DNA from: Actinomycetaceae bacterium TAE3-ERU4
GTDB lineage: Bacteria; Actinomycetota; Actinomycetes; Actinomycetales; Actinomycetaceae
Length of the DNA: 64,000 nt
NCBI GenBank assembly: GCA_019218365.1
Contig: JAHUUJ010000004.1
Span: 142,453-206,452, forward strand
Reading direction: 5' to 3'
A model generated the notes under the pieces. The model was not told the DNA's origin. It saw only the letters and a list, made by a program, of their open reading frames with translations, and made no database searches. A program made the translations under genes and the position numbers. The number at the start of each line of letters is the position of its first letter. Within the stretch, counting starts at the first letter, position 1. Of the stretch, positions 16,916-24,801 are shown one piece after another.

Positions 16916-18067
16916 ATGACACACAGAATGATTCTTAACCAGACTTCCTACTTTGGACGAGGAAGTATAGCTAATCTAGTCCCGGAGCTACGTTCACGTA
17001 ATCTGACTAAAGTATTACTTGTAACAGATGCAATTTTATTAGAAACCGGGACCGCACAAAAGATTACCTCTTTACTAGACGAGGCCAATTTCCCCTATGA
17101 GATTTTTAGTGAGGTTGCACCTAATCCCCCGGTGGATAATGTTAAAGCCGGTGTCGCAAAGTTTAAGCAATCGGGTGCCGATGCACTTATCGGGCTCGGC
17201 GGTGGATCACCACAAGACACAGCAAAAGCTATTGGTATTATCGTTGCCAATCCTGAGTTCTCCGATGTTCTTTCGTTAGAAGGAGTAGCTGATACCAAAA
17301 ACCCCTCAGTTCCGATTATTGGTATCCCTACCACCGCTGGAACTGCTTCCGAAACCACAATTAACTACGTAATTACCGACACGGAAAATCAACGTAAATT
17401 CGTATGTGTTGACCCACATGATATTCCTGTAATGGCAATCATTGACCCAGATTTAACCGATTCCATGCCTCGTGGTTTGAAGGCTGCAACAGGATTGGAC
17501 GCCTTAACCCATGCTATCGAAGGTTACATCACTAAAGGTGCCTGGGAATTGTCTGACTCAGTGCATCTAACTGCAATCAAAATGATTGCTGCTAACCTCC
17601 AAAAATCGGTTGAGGGTGACCTCGATGCCGGAGAAAAGATGGCTTATGCCAGCTACATTGCCGGTATGGGATACTCAAATGTAGGCCTCGGTCTGGTTCA
17701 TGGAATGGCTCACCCACTAGGAGGGCGTTACAACGCTCCCCACGGTGTAGCCAACGGTATTTTGCTCGCGGAAGTAATGCGGTTTAATGCTGATTTCTCA
17801 GGTGAAAAGTACCGCGATATTGCCGCTGCATTCGGGGTAGAAGATGCCTATACAATGTCGCTTGAAGATGCCCGTAAAGCTGCTTGTGATGCAGTCGCTG
17901 ACTTAACCGTAAAAATCGGTAACCCAACTACAATTTCTGCAGTGGGAGTAACGGAAGAAGGCTTAGATGCCCTTGCCGATGACGCTTTCGCAGATGTTTG
18001 CACTCCAGGTAATCCTCGACCAGTAACTCGTGAAGAAATTCGTGAAATTTACGCTAACCTGCTCTAA
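16916..18067 (+). CDS. fucO: Lactaldehyde reductase / iron-dependent alcohol dehydrogenase
   Basis: Group III metal-dependent alcohol dehydrogenase closely resembling FucO, which reduces lactaldehyde to 1,2-propanediol with NADH. The NAD-binding motif LGGGSPQDTAKA, the PTTAGTASE loop, the iron-ligand region GLDALTHAIEGY, and the two-histidine motif GMAHPLGGRYNAPHG are all present. It is 383 residues long, as expected. Only a distant AAGGA precedes the ATG. It stands alone; no fucose genes are near, so it may serve general aldehyde or glycol reduction during fermentation. The convergent MerR regulator is a candidate controller. Confidence 0.93.
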   Translation: MTHRMILNQTSYFGRGSIANLVPELRSRNLTKVLLVTDAILLETGTAQKITSLLDEANFPYEIFSEVAPNPPVDNVKAGVAKFKQSGADALIGLGGGSPQDTAKAIGIIVANPEFSDVLSLEGVADTKNPSVPIIGIPTTAGTASETTINYVITDTENQRKFVCVDPHDIPVMAIIDPDLTDSMPRGLKAATGLDALTHAIEGYITKGAWELSDSVHLTAIKMIAANLQKSVEGDLDAGEKMAYASYIAGMGYSNVGLGLVHGMAHPLGGRYNAPHGVANGILLAEVMRFNADFSGEKYRDIAAAFGVEDAYTMSLEDARKAACDAVADLTVKIGNPTTISAVGVTEEGLDALADDAFADVCTPGNPRPVTREEIREIYANLL

Positions 18068-18090
18068 CTTGGAGAAAATAGAATAAACAA

Positions 18091-18131
18091 AATGAGTGGG
18101 TGGGGAGTAAAACATTCCCTACCCACTCATT
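18091..18131. terminator. Bidirectional terminator, fucO/MerR
   Basis: 16-bp stem (18091-18106 with 18116-18131, arm AATGAGTGGGTGGGGA) with one G-T pair and a 9-base loop, between convergent genes. Confidence 0.82.
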
Positions 18132-18137
18132 TATCTT

Positions 18138-18926
18138 TTAGCTCCACTCAAGCTCACGCGAATCTACACCGTGTATTTGAGCATTAGAGTTTATAATCTC
18201 CTGTAACCACTTTGCTAAACCTGGTGTTACTTTCTCGTAATAAGAATGGAAACGAGGATCAGCTACATACCCGCGGGCGATAAGCACCTGCTGCTTATAT
18301 GTAGCGGGGAAAAAGGTGGATAGAATCTGGAGATGTTCTTCGGCCAGAATATTTGCTTCATCCGACCCGGCGGGTACTCCCCTATTCTTTGCCAGTGCTA
18401 GCCGTTGGTTAAACTCATCCATCTGACTTGCAAGCTTTCCCCACTCTTCTCTAGACATCTTAGATATAGTCTCTTGGCTTCTTATCCATTCTTTTGTCTG
18501 GCCCCATTTGCCTTCAGCTTCTTTTTGATATTCGTCAAGATTTGCTTGACCAATTATCTGGGCAATTTCTGTAATACTAAGTTTTTCTTCGCTCATGGCA
18601 TTCTCCAATAACCTCTCGACAAGCTCAATCGTTTTATTTATCTCTTCTTTTTTCTGTATGAGCTCATGGAGTTGTTCTTGAAGGTGCGTTATGGGATTTC
18701 CGCTGAGAGCGGCAGGAATCTTTTCCAAGGGCATTCCCGCCGCCCGATAAATCATGATTTGTTCTAGCCTACGAACATCCTGCTCAGAATAAATACGGTA
18801 GTCTGCCCAGGTCCTTCCCGAGGGGGTAATCAGCCCCCGAGATTCCCAGTAATGTAGAGTACGCACAGAAATACCAAGTACTTTGGATACTTCACCCACC
18901 GTTCTTTTAACTTCACAATCGCTCAT
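18138..18926 (-). CDS. MerR family regulator with TipAS-like domain
   Basis: N-terminal MerR winged helix (VGEVSKVLGISVRTLHYWESRGLITPSGR, residues about 9-38, then YRIYSEQDVRRLEQIMIYR). A coiled coil follows near 80-115. The C-terminal part, with YQKEAEGKWGQTKEWIRSQE and FFPATYKQQVLIARGYVADPRFHSYYEK, matches the TipAS ligand-binding fold, which in Streptomyces TipA binds thiopeptide drugs. 262 residues, ATG with AAGG 7 bases upstream. Family members often activate drug-response genes, but no such gene is adjacent; targets are unknown. Confidence 0.9.
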   Translation of the reverse strand: MSDCEVKRTVGEVSKVLGISVRTLHYWESRGLITPSGRTWADYRIYSEQDVRRLEQIMIYRAAGMPLEKIPAALSGNPITHLQEQLHELIQKKEEINKTIELVERLLENAMSEEKLSITEIAQIIGQANLDEYQKEAEGKWGQTKEWIRSQETISKMSREEWGKLASQMDEFNQRLALAKNRGVPAGSDEANILAEEHLQILSTFFPATYKQQVLIARGYVADPRFHSYYEKVTPGLAKWLQEIINSNAQIHGVDSRELEWS

Positions 18927-19072
18927 GAAATTACCTTATTTCCTAACGCTACGTAAGGGTCAAACGGTATTGAGTTATTTTCCCTAAAATCAAATTTAAT
19001 TTTAGGATACGGGATTTACATTAAACGATAAAGGAGTTTCGTCAAGAATACACTTTCCCGCAGGAGTATTAC

Positions 19073-19536
19073 TTAGCGGCTATTACGGATAATTACCTGT
19101 TCTCGCTCACATTTCACCTGCACTCTACCACCTATTGGGAATGTAATAAGGGGATTTGTATGACCAAAATCAACGTTTGTAAAGACAGGTATTCCCCTTA
19201 ATGCAATGATGCTGGAAACTATACGCTCTAGGCTTTCGCAGGTAACTTTACTTTGCTGTTGGAAACGTCCAATTACTATTCTACGAATTTTTCTGCTTCA
19301 GGAATTCACATTAGGGAATGCAAGTTACGTCTAAATTCCATACCACCTGACCCCATATCATCTTTGAGGAAAAGAATTTTGTCTTCAATTGAAGGCATAG
19401 ACGATGTTCCTTGAAGAAGATTCGATGCGCAAAGCTTTATCCCAATATTTTCCTTCCAGGAAGCCGGGTTAAAAGTCCAGTAACCTTGTAGCTCACGCAA
19501 AACCGGAAAGTCACTCTCGTGCTCGTTTATGAAAAT
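19073..19536 (-). pseudogene. LD-carboxypeptidase (S66, LdcA/MccF-like), C-terminal remnant
   Basis: Minus-strand remains of a cytoplasmic murein tetrapeptide carboxypeptidase or MccF-like peptidase. The first part, open from 19536 to a TGA at 19306-19308, shows FNPASWKENIG, NLLQGTSSMPSIEDKILFL and RRNLHSL. After the stop and a probable one-base loss in the A-run at 19288-19292, the frame continues with RIVIGRFQQQSKV, VFTNVDFGHTNPLITFPIGG and a TAA at 19073. The N-terminal half with the catalytic Ser is missing. Two lesions plus truncation make it a clear pseudogene. Confidence 0.82.
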
Positions 19537-19586
19537 TTATAGCTCATATCTATTTTAGATACCTATTAGCGATAAAGAAGAATGGC

Positions 19587-20054
19587 TTATAAGTTAAATA
19601 TTCTCTTCCAAAAGGGTTTGGGGAGCGGAAATTGCAGTGCTTTTTCTAGGACTTTTTCCCAGGGAAGATATTTGCGAGCAATAGCGCATCGACGTCGATA
19701 ATCACTTTCTTTGCGAGCCATTTCTGCAGCCATCCGTATTTGTTGCTCATCAACTCCAAGAGCTTCGTTAATCCATAAGATTGATCCCACATTTAGGAGA
19801 CGGTTATAAGCTCTCTTAGCGGATAAGTTTGGTTTGCTTCTAGAGTAGGGACCCGTTCCAGTCCGCGGCTGGTCAGAAAACCATGCCACCATGTGTTCCC
19901 TTTGAGAGGTGTACCAAACCTTCCTTTTAGAGTTACCATCTTCTCTGGTTAAATCAACCCCATCATATTCATCCGAGATAGGCAGATGCTCCTCAAGGGT
20001 CGCTAACAAACGGGAAAATTCCCTGCAATTAAAGTCTTTTTCATTTGCTGTCAT
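19587..20054 (-). CDS. Conserved hypothetical protein
   Basis: A 155-residue soluble, basic protein without membrane segments or signal peptide. The middle, with YTSQREHMVAWFSDQPRTGTGPYSRSKPN and AKRAYNRLLNVGSILWINEALGVDEQQI, resembles uncharacterised proteins I have seen from bifidobacteria and Actinomyces, but no function is known to me. A mostly helical C-terminal half ends in KPFWKRIFNL. No convincing ribosome site; nearest neighbours are the broken carboxypeptidase and a lipoprotein. This patch may be a small accessory region. Confidence 0.6.
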   Translation of the reverse strand: MTANEKDFNCREFSRLLATLEEHLPISDEYDGVDLTREDGNSKRKVWYTSQREHMVAWFSDQPRTGTGPYSRSKPNLSAKRAYNRLLNVGSILWINEALGVDEQQIRMAAEMARKESDYRRRCAIARKYLPWEKVLEKALQFPLPKPFWKRIFNL

Positions 20055-20171
20055 AAAAATACAATACCGGACTTTTTCAATAAAATAATTTTTCTACGAC
20101 GATATGAATATGGCTGAAGTAGATAAAGTAAATTGTCTTTATCCACCCCAGCCATCGGAAGTTCATAACGC

Positions 20172-20798
20172 TTAGTCAACCATTAAGTTAATTAACCTAA
20201 TAGTAAAGTCTTTAACTTCCTGCAAGGTAGCTTTGTAATCACCACCAGTTCCGATTGTCCCTCCCCCGGCTAAACGAATCCTACAGACAGGAGTGCTCTT
20301 ATTTCCATAGAGGTAACCGCAGATACCAATCTTTCCAATCGGAGTACGTCCGGTCTCAACATCTTTGTCCATTCGATCGTACTCAACTCGTGTGCCAGTA
20401 AGAGTCATATAGCGTCCATTATTCTGATTGCTATATTCAACTTGCAAAGAAGTACTTTGCCCGAGGGAGGTAACCTTCCCTTTGCCCTTATACATTCCAA
20501 CGGCTTCGGGAATCTTAGCATCCAACTTCAGCTCAGTAGCATCAGGCTTCTTTAATTCTGCCGGCACCTCTTCCTTAGGTGCTTCCTTTGTTGTCACACC
20601 TACACTCTCTTCCGGGGAAACACCCGTAGATGGTTCTACTGTTTCCATAGTTTTTGGACTCTCCACGCTAGCAGAGTAATGTGTATCTTCTACGGAAGCC
20701 TTATTCTCATCAGAAGAGGGTTTAGAAGACCCACAAGCAACTAGGGAAATAGAAGCGCTAGTGGCAACAACAGCAACAAATATCTTTCTCAGTTTCAC
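20172..20798 (-). CDS. Putative lipoprotein
   Basis: A 208-residue secreted lipoprotein. A basic N-terminus and a hydrophobic stretch lead to the lipobox LVAC (Cys22). A long acidic, Thr/Ser/Glu-rich linker (about residues 25-80) precedes a domain of about 120 residues with GMYKGKGKVTSLGQSTSLQVEYSNQN and GKIGICGYLYGNKSTPVCRIRLAGGG, whose two cysteines may pair. Family not recognised. The start is GTG without a ribosome site; TAGTAT 7 bases upstream suggests a leaderless mRNA. Monocistronic. Confidence 0.75.
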   Translation of the reverse strand: MKLRKIFVAVVATSASISLVACGSSKPSSDENKASVEDTHYSASVESPKTMETVEPSTGVSPEESVGVTTKEAPKEEVPAELKKPDATELKLDAKIPEAVGMYKGKGKVTSLGQSTSLQVEYSNQNNGRYMTLTGTRVEYDRMDKDVETGRTPIGKIGICGYLYGNKSTPVCRIRLAGGGTIGTGGDYKATLQEVKDFTIRLINLMVD

Positions 20799-20914
20799 AA
20801 CTTAAATACTAACAACCTAACAAGTGTAATGCAAACATCCGGCTTCCCCCACACCCTTTTGCCAAGCCTATTTAGAAACACATTATCCCCATATAAAGTC
20901 AACTATTTAAAACC

Positions 20915-20962
20915 TTCCCCGATAACTAATAAAATAAATCTATTTTATTAGTTATCGGGGAA
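20915..20962 (-). terminator. Terminator overlapping the 3' end of the XRE gene
   Basis: Perfect 22-bp inverted repeat (20915-20936 with 20941-20962) with a 4-base loop. Its right arm encodes the last codons and stop of the XRE regulator. On the minus strand GGTTTTAAAT follows. Confidence 0.8.
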
Positions 20963-21145
20963 AAAAATCTCTTCAATTTTGCGGCCAAAAATTTTTGCAA
21001 TAGCGAAGGCTAAAGGAAGCGAAGGGTCAAACCGCCCCTTTTCAATAGAAATAATTGTCTGCCTCGAAACTCCCAGCAGCTCCCCCAATTTTTCTTGAGA
21101 GTACCCTCGCTCCTTTCGAAGATGAGCCAGATTATTACGCATCAT
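20948..21145 (-). CDS. XRE family transcriptional regulator (short Cro-like)
   Basis: A 65-residue single-domain helix-turn-helix protein. NNLAHLRKERGYSQEKLGELLGVSRQTIISIEKGRFDPSLPLAFAIAKIFG spans the whole XRE domain, with the recognition helix near SRQTIISIEKG. AGGAAG lies 4 bases before the ATG at 21145; a second ATG follows at 21142. Only one base separates it from the stop of the membrane protein gene upstream, so the two are translationally coupled. Such pairs (short XRE plus small membrane protein) are common in Firmicutes and Actinobacteria and probably self-regulating; the target is unknown. Confidence 0.88.
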   Translation of the reverse strand: MMRNNLAHLRKERGYSQEKLGELLGVSRQTIISIEKGRFDPSLPLAFAIAKIFGRKIEEIFFPDN

Positions 21146-21146
21146 T

Positions 21147-21605
21147 TCACTTCCTATAGCGCACGAAGAGATAGGACAACCCAAAAATAACAGCAAGAAC
21201 AAGCGTGATTAGCAGAAACACATTAAGAATATAGTTAAATCCTAAAAGCCCACAAACCAGACTACCCACCCCGCACACGAATAGAAGCGCATTAAAACTA
21301 ATTTCAGAGGCTTTTGAATACCATAGCATTTCAATAGATTCTTCTGGTTTTTTTATTGCACCAGGAATGGTTAGCCTATCCACCACAACCGCCCACACCA
21401 GAGAGATAGTAGCTAAGGCAAGACAAACCCAATAGATTAAGAATGTCTGCCACCACGGTAATTCATATTTATGAAAGAACACCGCCACCAAAGACAGCAA
21501 AGCGGATATCACCAATCCCAGAAATACCGCTACCGGCATCGCCGCCATTCTATTTTCCTTACCAAACCTTACAAGCCCAAAAGATGGTTTCTTTTCTTTC
21601 CCCAC
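21147..21605 (-). CDS. Membrane protein paired with XRE regulator
   Basis: A 152-residue protein with four hydrophobic segments (about residues 23-45, 53-72, 103-120, 125-147). The family was not named by any motif I recognise. The start is GTG at 21605 with GGAGGAG 5 bases upstream, the strongest ribosome site nearby. It is the first gene of a two-gene operon with the XRE regulator, whose start follows the stop by one base. The pair resembles small membrane-protein/regulator cassettes, but the function is not known. Confidence 0.78.
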   Translation of the reverse strand: MGKEKKPSFGLVRFGKENRMAAMPVAVFLGLVISALLSLVAVFFHKYELPWWQTFLIYWVCLALATISLVWAVVVDRLTIPGAIKKPEESIEMLWYSKASEISFNALLFVCGVGSLVCGLLGFNYILNVFLLITLVLAVIFGLSYLFVRYRK

Positions 21606-21639
21606 AAGCTCTCCTCCTTACTTAATGAGCAACAAAAAC

Positions 21640-21668
21640 AGAATAATGTGAAGCGAGCTTAACGTCAA
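21640..21668 (-). promoter_or_regulatory. Promoter of the membrane protein/XRE operon
   Basis: Minus-strand TTGACG (21668-21663), 17-base spacer, TATTCT (21645-21640), 35 bases before the GTG start. Confidence 0.65.
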
Positions 21669-21824
21669 GCTAACTTTACACATAAAATTATGTTACACAT
21701 TAACCCAAAATTGCCTATAAATACATTGCGCTAAAATTAAATTTTCTAAAGCACGAAATATCTGTTCATACTTTGTTAATAATTTTTCTGCGGTACGTAA
21801 TAGTTATCCTGAGAAACTGTAGAT

Positions 21825-22328
21825 ATGAAAAAAATTATTACAGCATCAATATTGACAATTACCTCCCTCGCAGGAATTTTAACAGGCTGCAGTTCAACGA
21901 CAGAAAAAGCACCCGAAACAGCAGCAAGTAACACCTCCACAATGGAAGCCTCTAAGATGTCCATGAATGAAGGTAATGGCACTATGGAAAGTCCCAGCAG
22001 CCACGCTATGAAGAAAAGCGGCTATATTAGCTATTCCACTTATCGGGAAAATCCCAGCGCCTACAACGATGGAAAAACTGTACTATTTTTTAACGCGCAA
22101 TGGTGCCCAACTTGCAAAGCAGCAGACGCCGCTTTTAAGGAAAACACTAATTTAATCCCCGAAGGCTACACACTGGTCAGCGTTGATTACGACACCAACA
22201 CAGATTTACGTCAAAAGTATGGTGTAACTATGCAACACACCTTCGTGCAGCTAGGACAAAACGGAGATGCCATAAATAAGTGGAGCGGTGGTAGTGCCGC
22301 TGATTTCGCACAACTGATAAAGGAGTAA
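21825..22328 (+). CDS. Thioredoxin-like lipoprotein
   Basis: Extracytoplasmic thiol-disulfide protein. A signal peptide ends in the lipobox LTGC (Cys22). Residues 40-62 are rich in Met (five) with a His. The thioredoxin domain follows with the active site WCPTC (Cys94, Cys97) and a cis-Pro region that is diverged (VTMQHTFVQLG, where the usual T-P is H-T). 167 residues. The downstream CcdA-TlpA fusion starts 6 bases after the stop, so the membrane protein is the likely electron donor. The start lacks a strong ribosome site. Confidence 0.88.
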   Translation: MKKIITASILTITSLAGILTGCSSTTEKAPETAASNTSTMEASKMSMNEGNGTMESPSSHAMKKSGYISYSTYRENPSAYNDGKTVLFFNAQWCPTCKAADAAFKENTNLIPEGYTLVSVDYDTNTDLRQKYGVTMQHTFVQLGQNGDAINKWSGGSAADFAQLIKE

Positions 22329-22334
22329 TACCAA

Positions 22335-24032
22335 ATGCTCGCAATTGCACTCCTTTCAATTTTAGCTGGGGCACTAACTGCCCTAGCCCCGTGCGTTCTA
22401 CCTTTTTTGCCAATTATCGTTGGCGGCAGTATAGATGGAAATAGCAATCGTAAAAGACCTTTCATTGTCGCAGGATCACTGATAATCTCACTGCTAATTT
22501 TCACTTTATTGCTCAAAGCAACCACCCTATTAATCAACATTGACCCTCGTGTTTGGGCAATAGGATCGGGAATCTTAGTAATAGTTCTCGGTATCAGCAT
22601 GCTAATTCCCGATTTGTGGGCACGAGTAATGATGTGGACACGTCTTGGAAATAAGACCCACGACATGTTACACAACGCGCAAAGTCAGAAAAATGGAACT
22701 CTTTCAGCAATTTTGACGGGTGCCGCATTAGGCCCAGTTTTCAGTAGCTGCAGCCCTACCTACGCATGGGTAATTGCTACTGTTTTACCAGCAAAGCCGT
22801 TAGCCGGCATGCTCTACCTAAGTCTTTATTGCATCGGTCTAGCAGCGGTGCTACTAGCCATCGCTCTCCTCGGACGCTCTCTTGTCCAAAAGCTCGGATG
22901 GGCAGCAAATCCACGAGGATGGTTCCAACGTATTTTGGCAGCTCTTTTTATCCTCGTAGGAATATTTATCCTAACCGGCTTTGACAAAAAAATCGAGGCA
23001 GTTGTTACTAATTGGACTCCTTCGCTGACCCAAATTGAGGAAAAACTACTCCCCTCAGACGGCCCTAATAAACCGGTCTCCCAATCAGAAAGCAATAAGG
23101 AATCAAACGCAGACAGCTTGAAAAATTTCGGGAAAGCACCAGAACTCGTAGGAATTAAAGATTGGATTAATTCTAATCCCCTACAGTTAAAAGAATTACG
23201 TGGGAAAGTCGTATTAATTGATTTTTGGACCTACTCTTGCATTAACTGCCAGCGCACCCAGCCCTATCTCAATACCTGGTACGAAAAATATCACGATAAA
23301 GGCTTCGAGATTATTGGTGTACATGCTCCCGAATTCGCGTTTGAAAAGGTAGCCGCCAATGTCAAAAAAGCAGTGAAAAACGCAGGAATTACCTATCCGG
23401 TTGCCCTAGATAACGATTTTGACACTTGGCGTTCCTACAGCAACCGCTACTGGCCAGCTAAATACTTAATCGATAAACAAGGAAATGTTCGTTACGTCCA
23501 TTTTGGTGAAGGAGAATACGACAAAACCGAAGATGCAATCCAACAGCTTCTGTCGGTACAAGCCCCTATTTCTCAGCCAAAGCAAAAAGTTGAAACCCCC
23601 TCAGAGGGACAATCTCCTGAAACCTACCTAGGAACAGAAAGAGCAAACGGTTTCGTTGGAACACCCGATTTATCTGACGGTGTAAAAACATATAAGTCCG
23701 TTCCCTCATTACCTCTAGATAGCTGGACGCTATCGGGGAATTGGGAAGTTAACGGTGAAAAAATTACCGCACGTTCCAACGGAGCAAAATTAACCTATCG
23801 TTTTAGCGCCAAAGATGTCTACCTAGTAATGGGATCGGACAGTCCGGCAGAAGTAAAAGTTAGCGTAGAGGGGATTCCTCAGCCGGGTGGTAAAGACGTC
23901 CACAACGGAATCGTCAAAGTTGATTCCTACCGTCTATATCGCTTGGTTTCACTTCCTAAACTAGCTAAAGGTCTAACCGTTACTATTGAATTCGCTAAGG
24001 GCGTTAGCGCTAATGCATTCACCTTTGGATAA
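22335..24032 (+). CDS. CcdA-TlpA fusion, DipZ-like thiol:disulfide transporter
   Basis: Moves reducing power across the membrane. Residues 1-215 are a CcdA-type domain of about six spans with the redox cysteines Cys20 (LAPCVLPFLP) and Cys139 (FSSCSPTYAW). After a linker, residues 265-400 form a TlpA-like thioredoxin domain with YSCINCQ (Cys302, Cys305). The last 120 residues are a beta-rich domain like the C-terminus of mycobacterial DipZ, ending in VEGIPQPGGKDV and FAKGVSANAFTFG. 565 residues; GGAG before the ATG. Second gene of a probable four-gene operon. Confidence 0.92.
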   Translation: MLAIALLSILAGALTALAPCVLPFLPIIVGGSIDGNSNRKRPFIVAGSLIISLLIFTLLLKATTLLINIDPRVWAIGSGILVIVLGISMLIPDLWARVMMWTRLGNKTHDMLHNAQSQKNGTLSAILTGAALGPVFSSCSPTYAWVIATVLPAKPLAGMLYLSLYCIGLAAVLLAIALLGRSLVQKLGWAANPRGWFQRILAALFILVGIFILTGFDKKIEAVVTNWTPSLTQIEEKLLPSDGPNKPVSQSESNKESNADSLKNFGKAPELVGIKDWINSNPLQLKELRGKVVLIDFWTYSCINCQRTQPYLNTWYEKYHDKGFEIIGVHAPEFAFEKVAANVKKAVKNAGITYPVALDNDFDTWRSYSNRYWPAKYLIDKQGNVRYVHFGEGEYDKTEDAIQQLLSVQAPISQPKQKVETPSEGQSPETYLGTERANGFVGTPDLSDGVKTYKSVPSLPLDSWTLSGNWEVNGEKITARSNGAKLTYRFSAKDVYLVMGSDSPAEVKVSVEGIPQPGGKDVHNGIVKVDSYRLYRLVSLPKLAKGLTVTIEFAKGVSANAFTFG

Positions 24033-24060
24033 GCCCGTATTCCCCGGAGCGACACTTCTT

Positions 24061-24801
24061 ATGCCTTATAGTGAAGGTGTGCCAAAAATTCTTGTTGTAG
24101 ATGACGATTCCACCGTTCGTGGGGTCGTGGCGGACTATCTGACCGCCGTTGGAATGCAAGTTACCCAAGCCGGTGATGGAGCTAAGGCTCTGGAGCTGGC
24201 TCGCTCCGGGGAATACTCGCTAATGGTCCTAGACCTGATGTTACCTTACATTGATGGACTTGAAGTATTTCGTCGACTACGCAATGAAAATATTGACATC
24301 CGCGTAGTGATACTAAGCGCACGTGGCGAAGAATCCGACCGCATATTAGGACTGGAACTAGGCGCAGATGATTATCTGACAAAACCTTTCAGCCCCCGCG
24401 AGTTAGTATTGCGGGTCCAATCCGTATTACGCCGCACTTACGAAATGAACTTATCTTCAACACGTAATGAAGGAACACAGCGCAAACTAGTCGTGGATGG
24501 GGACTTATCTTTAGATTTAACTTCTAATAAAGTCACCAAATCCACACGGCCTCTCGTTCTTACTTCGCGAGAATACGATTTATTGGCATATTTAGTGACC
24601 CATCCGGATCAAGTTTTTTCCCGAGACCAACTAATGAATGCAGTTTGGGGATCAACCTACGGAGACCATTCTACAGTCACCGTTCATGTACGACGGTTAC
24701 GGGAAAAGATAGAGCCTGACCCGGCTCAACCAACCCGTTTAGTTACAGTATGGGGGCGAGGCTATCGCTGGGAACCGGATCCAGAAAGAAAACTGGACTA
24801 A
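24061..24801 (+). CDS. OmpR/PhoB family response regulator
   Basis: Receiver domain (residues 8-125) with acidic pocket DDD near 14-16, phospho-acceptor Asp58 (MVLDLMLPYIDG) and switch Lys (LTKPFSPREL). The C-terminal winged helix (about 150-240) has LTSREYDLLAYLVTHPDQVFSRDQL and TVTVHVRRLREKIE. I start at the ATG at 24061 (246 residues); open frame extends upstream into dipZ-like sequence. The kinase start overlaps the stop in TAATG. The operon context points to control of envelope thiol-redox genes, but that is inferred. Confidence 0.93.
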   Translation: MPYSEGVPKILVVDDDSTVRGVVADYLTAVGMQVTQAGDGAKALELARSGEYSLMVLDLMLPYIDGLEVFRRLRNENIDIRVVILSARGEESDRILGLELGADDYLTKPFSPRELVLRVQSVLRRTYEMNLSSTRNEGTQRKLVVDGDLSLDLTSNKVTKSTRPLVLTSREYDLLAYLVTHPDQVFSRDQLMNAVWGSTYGDHSTVTVHVRRLREKIEPDPAQPTRLVTVWGRGYRWEPDPERKLD

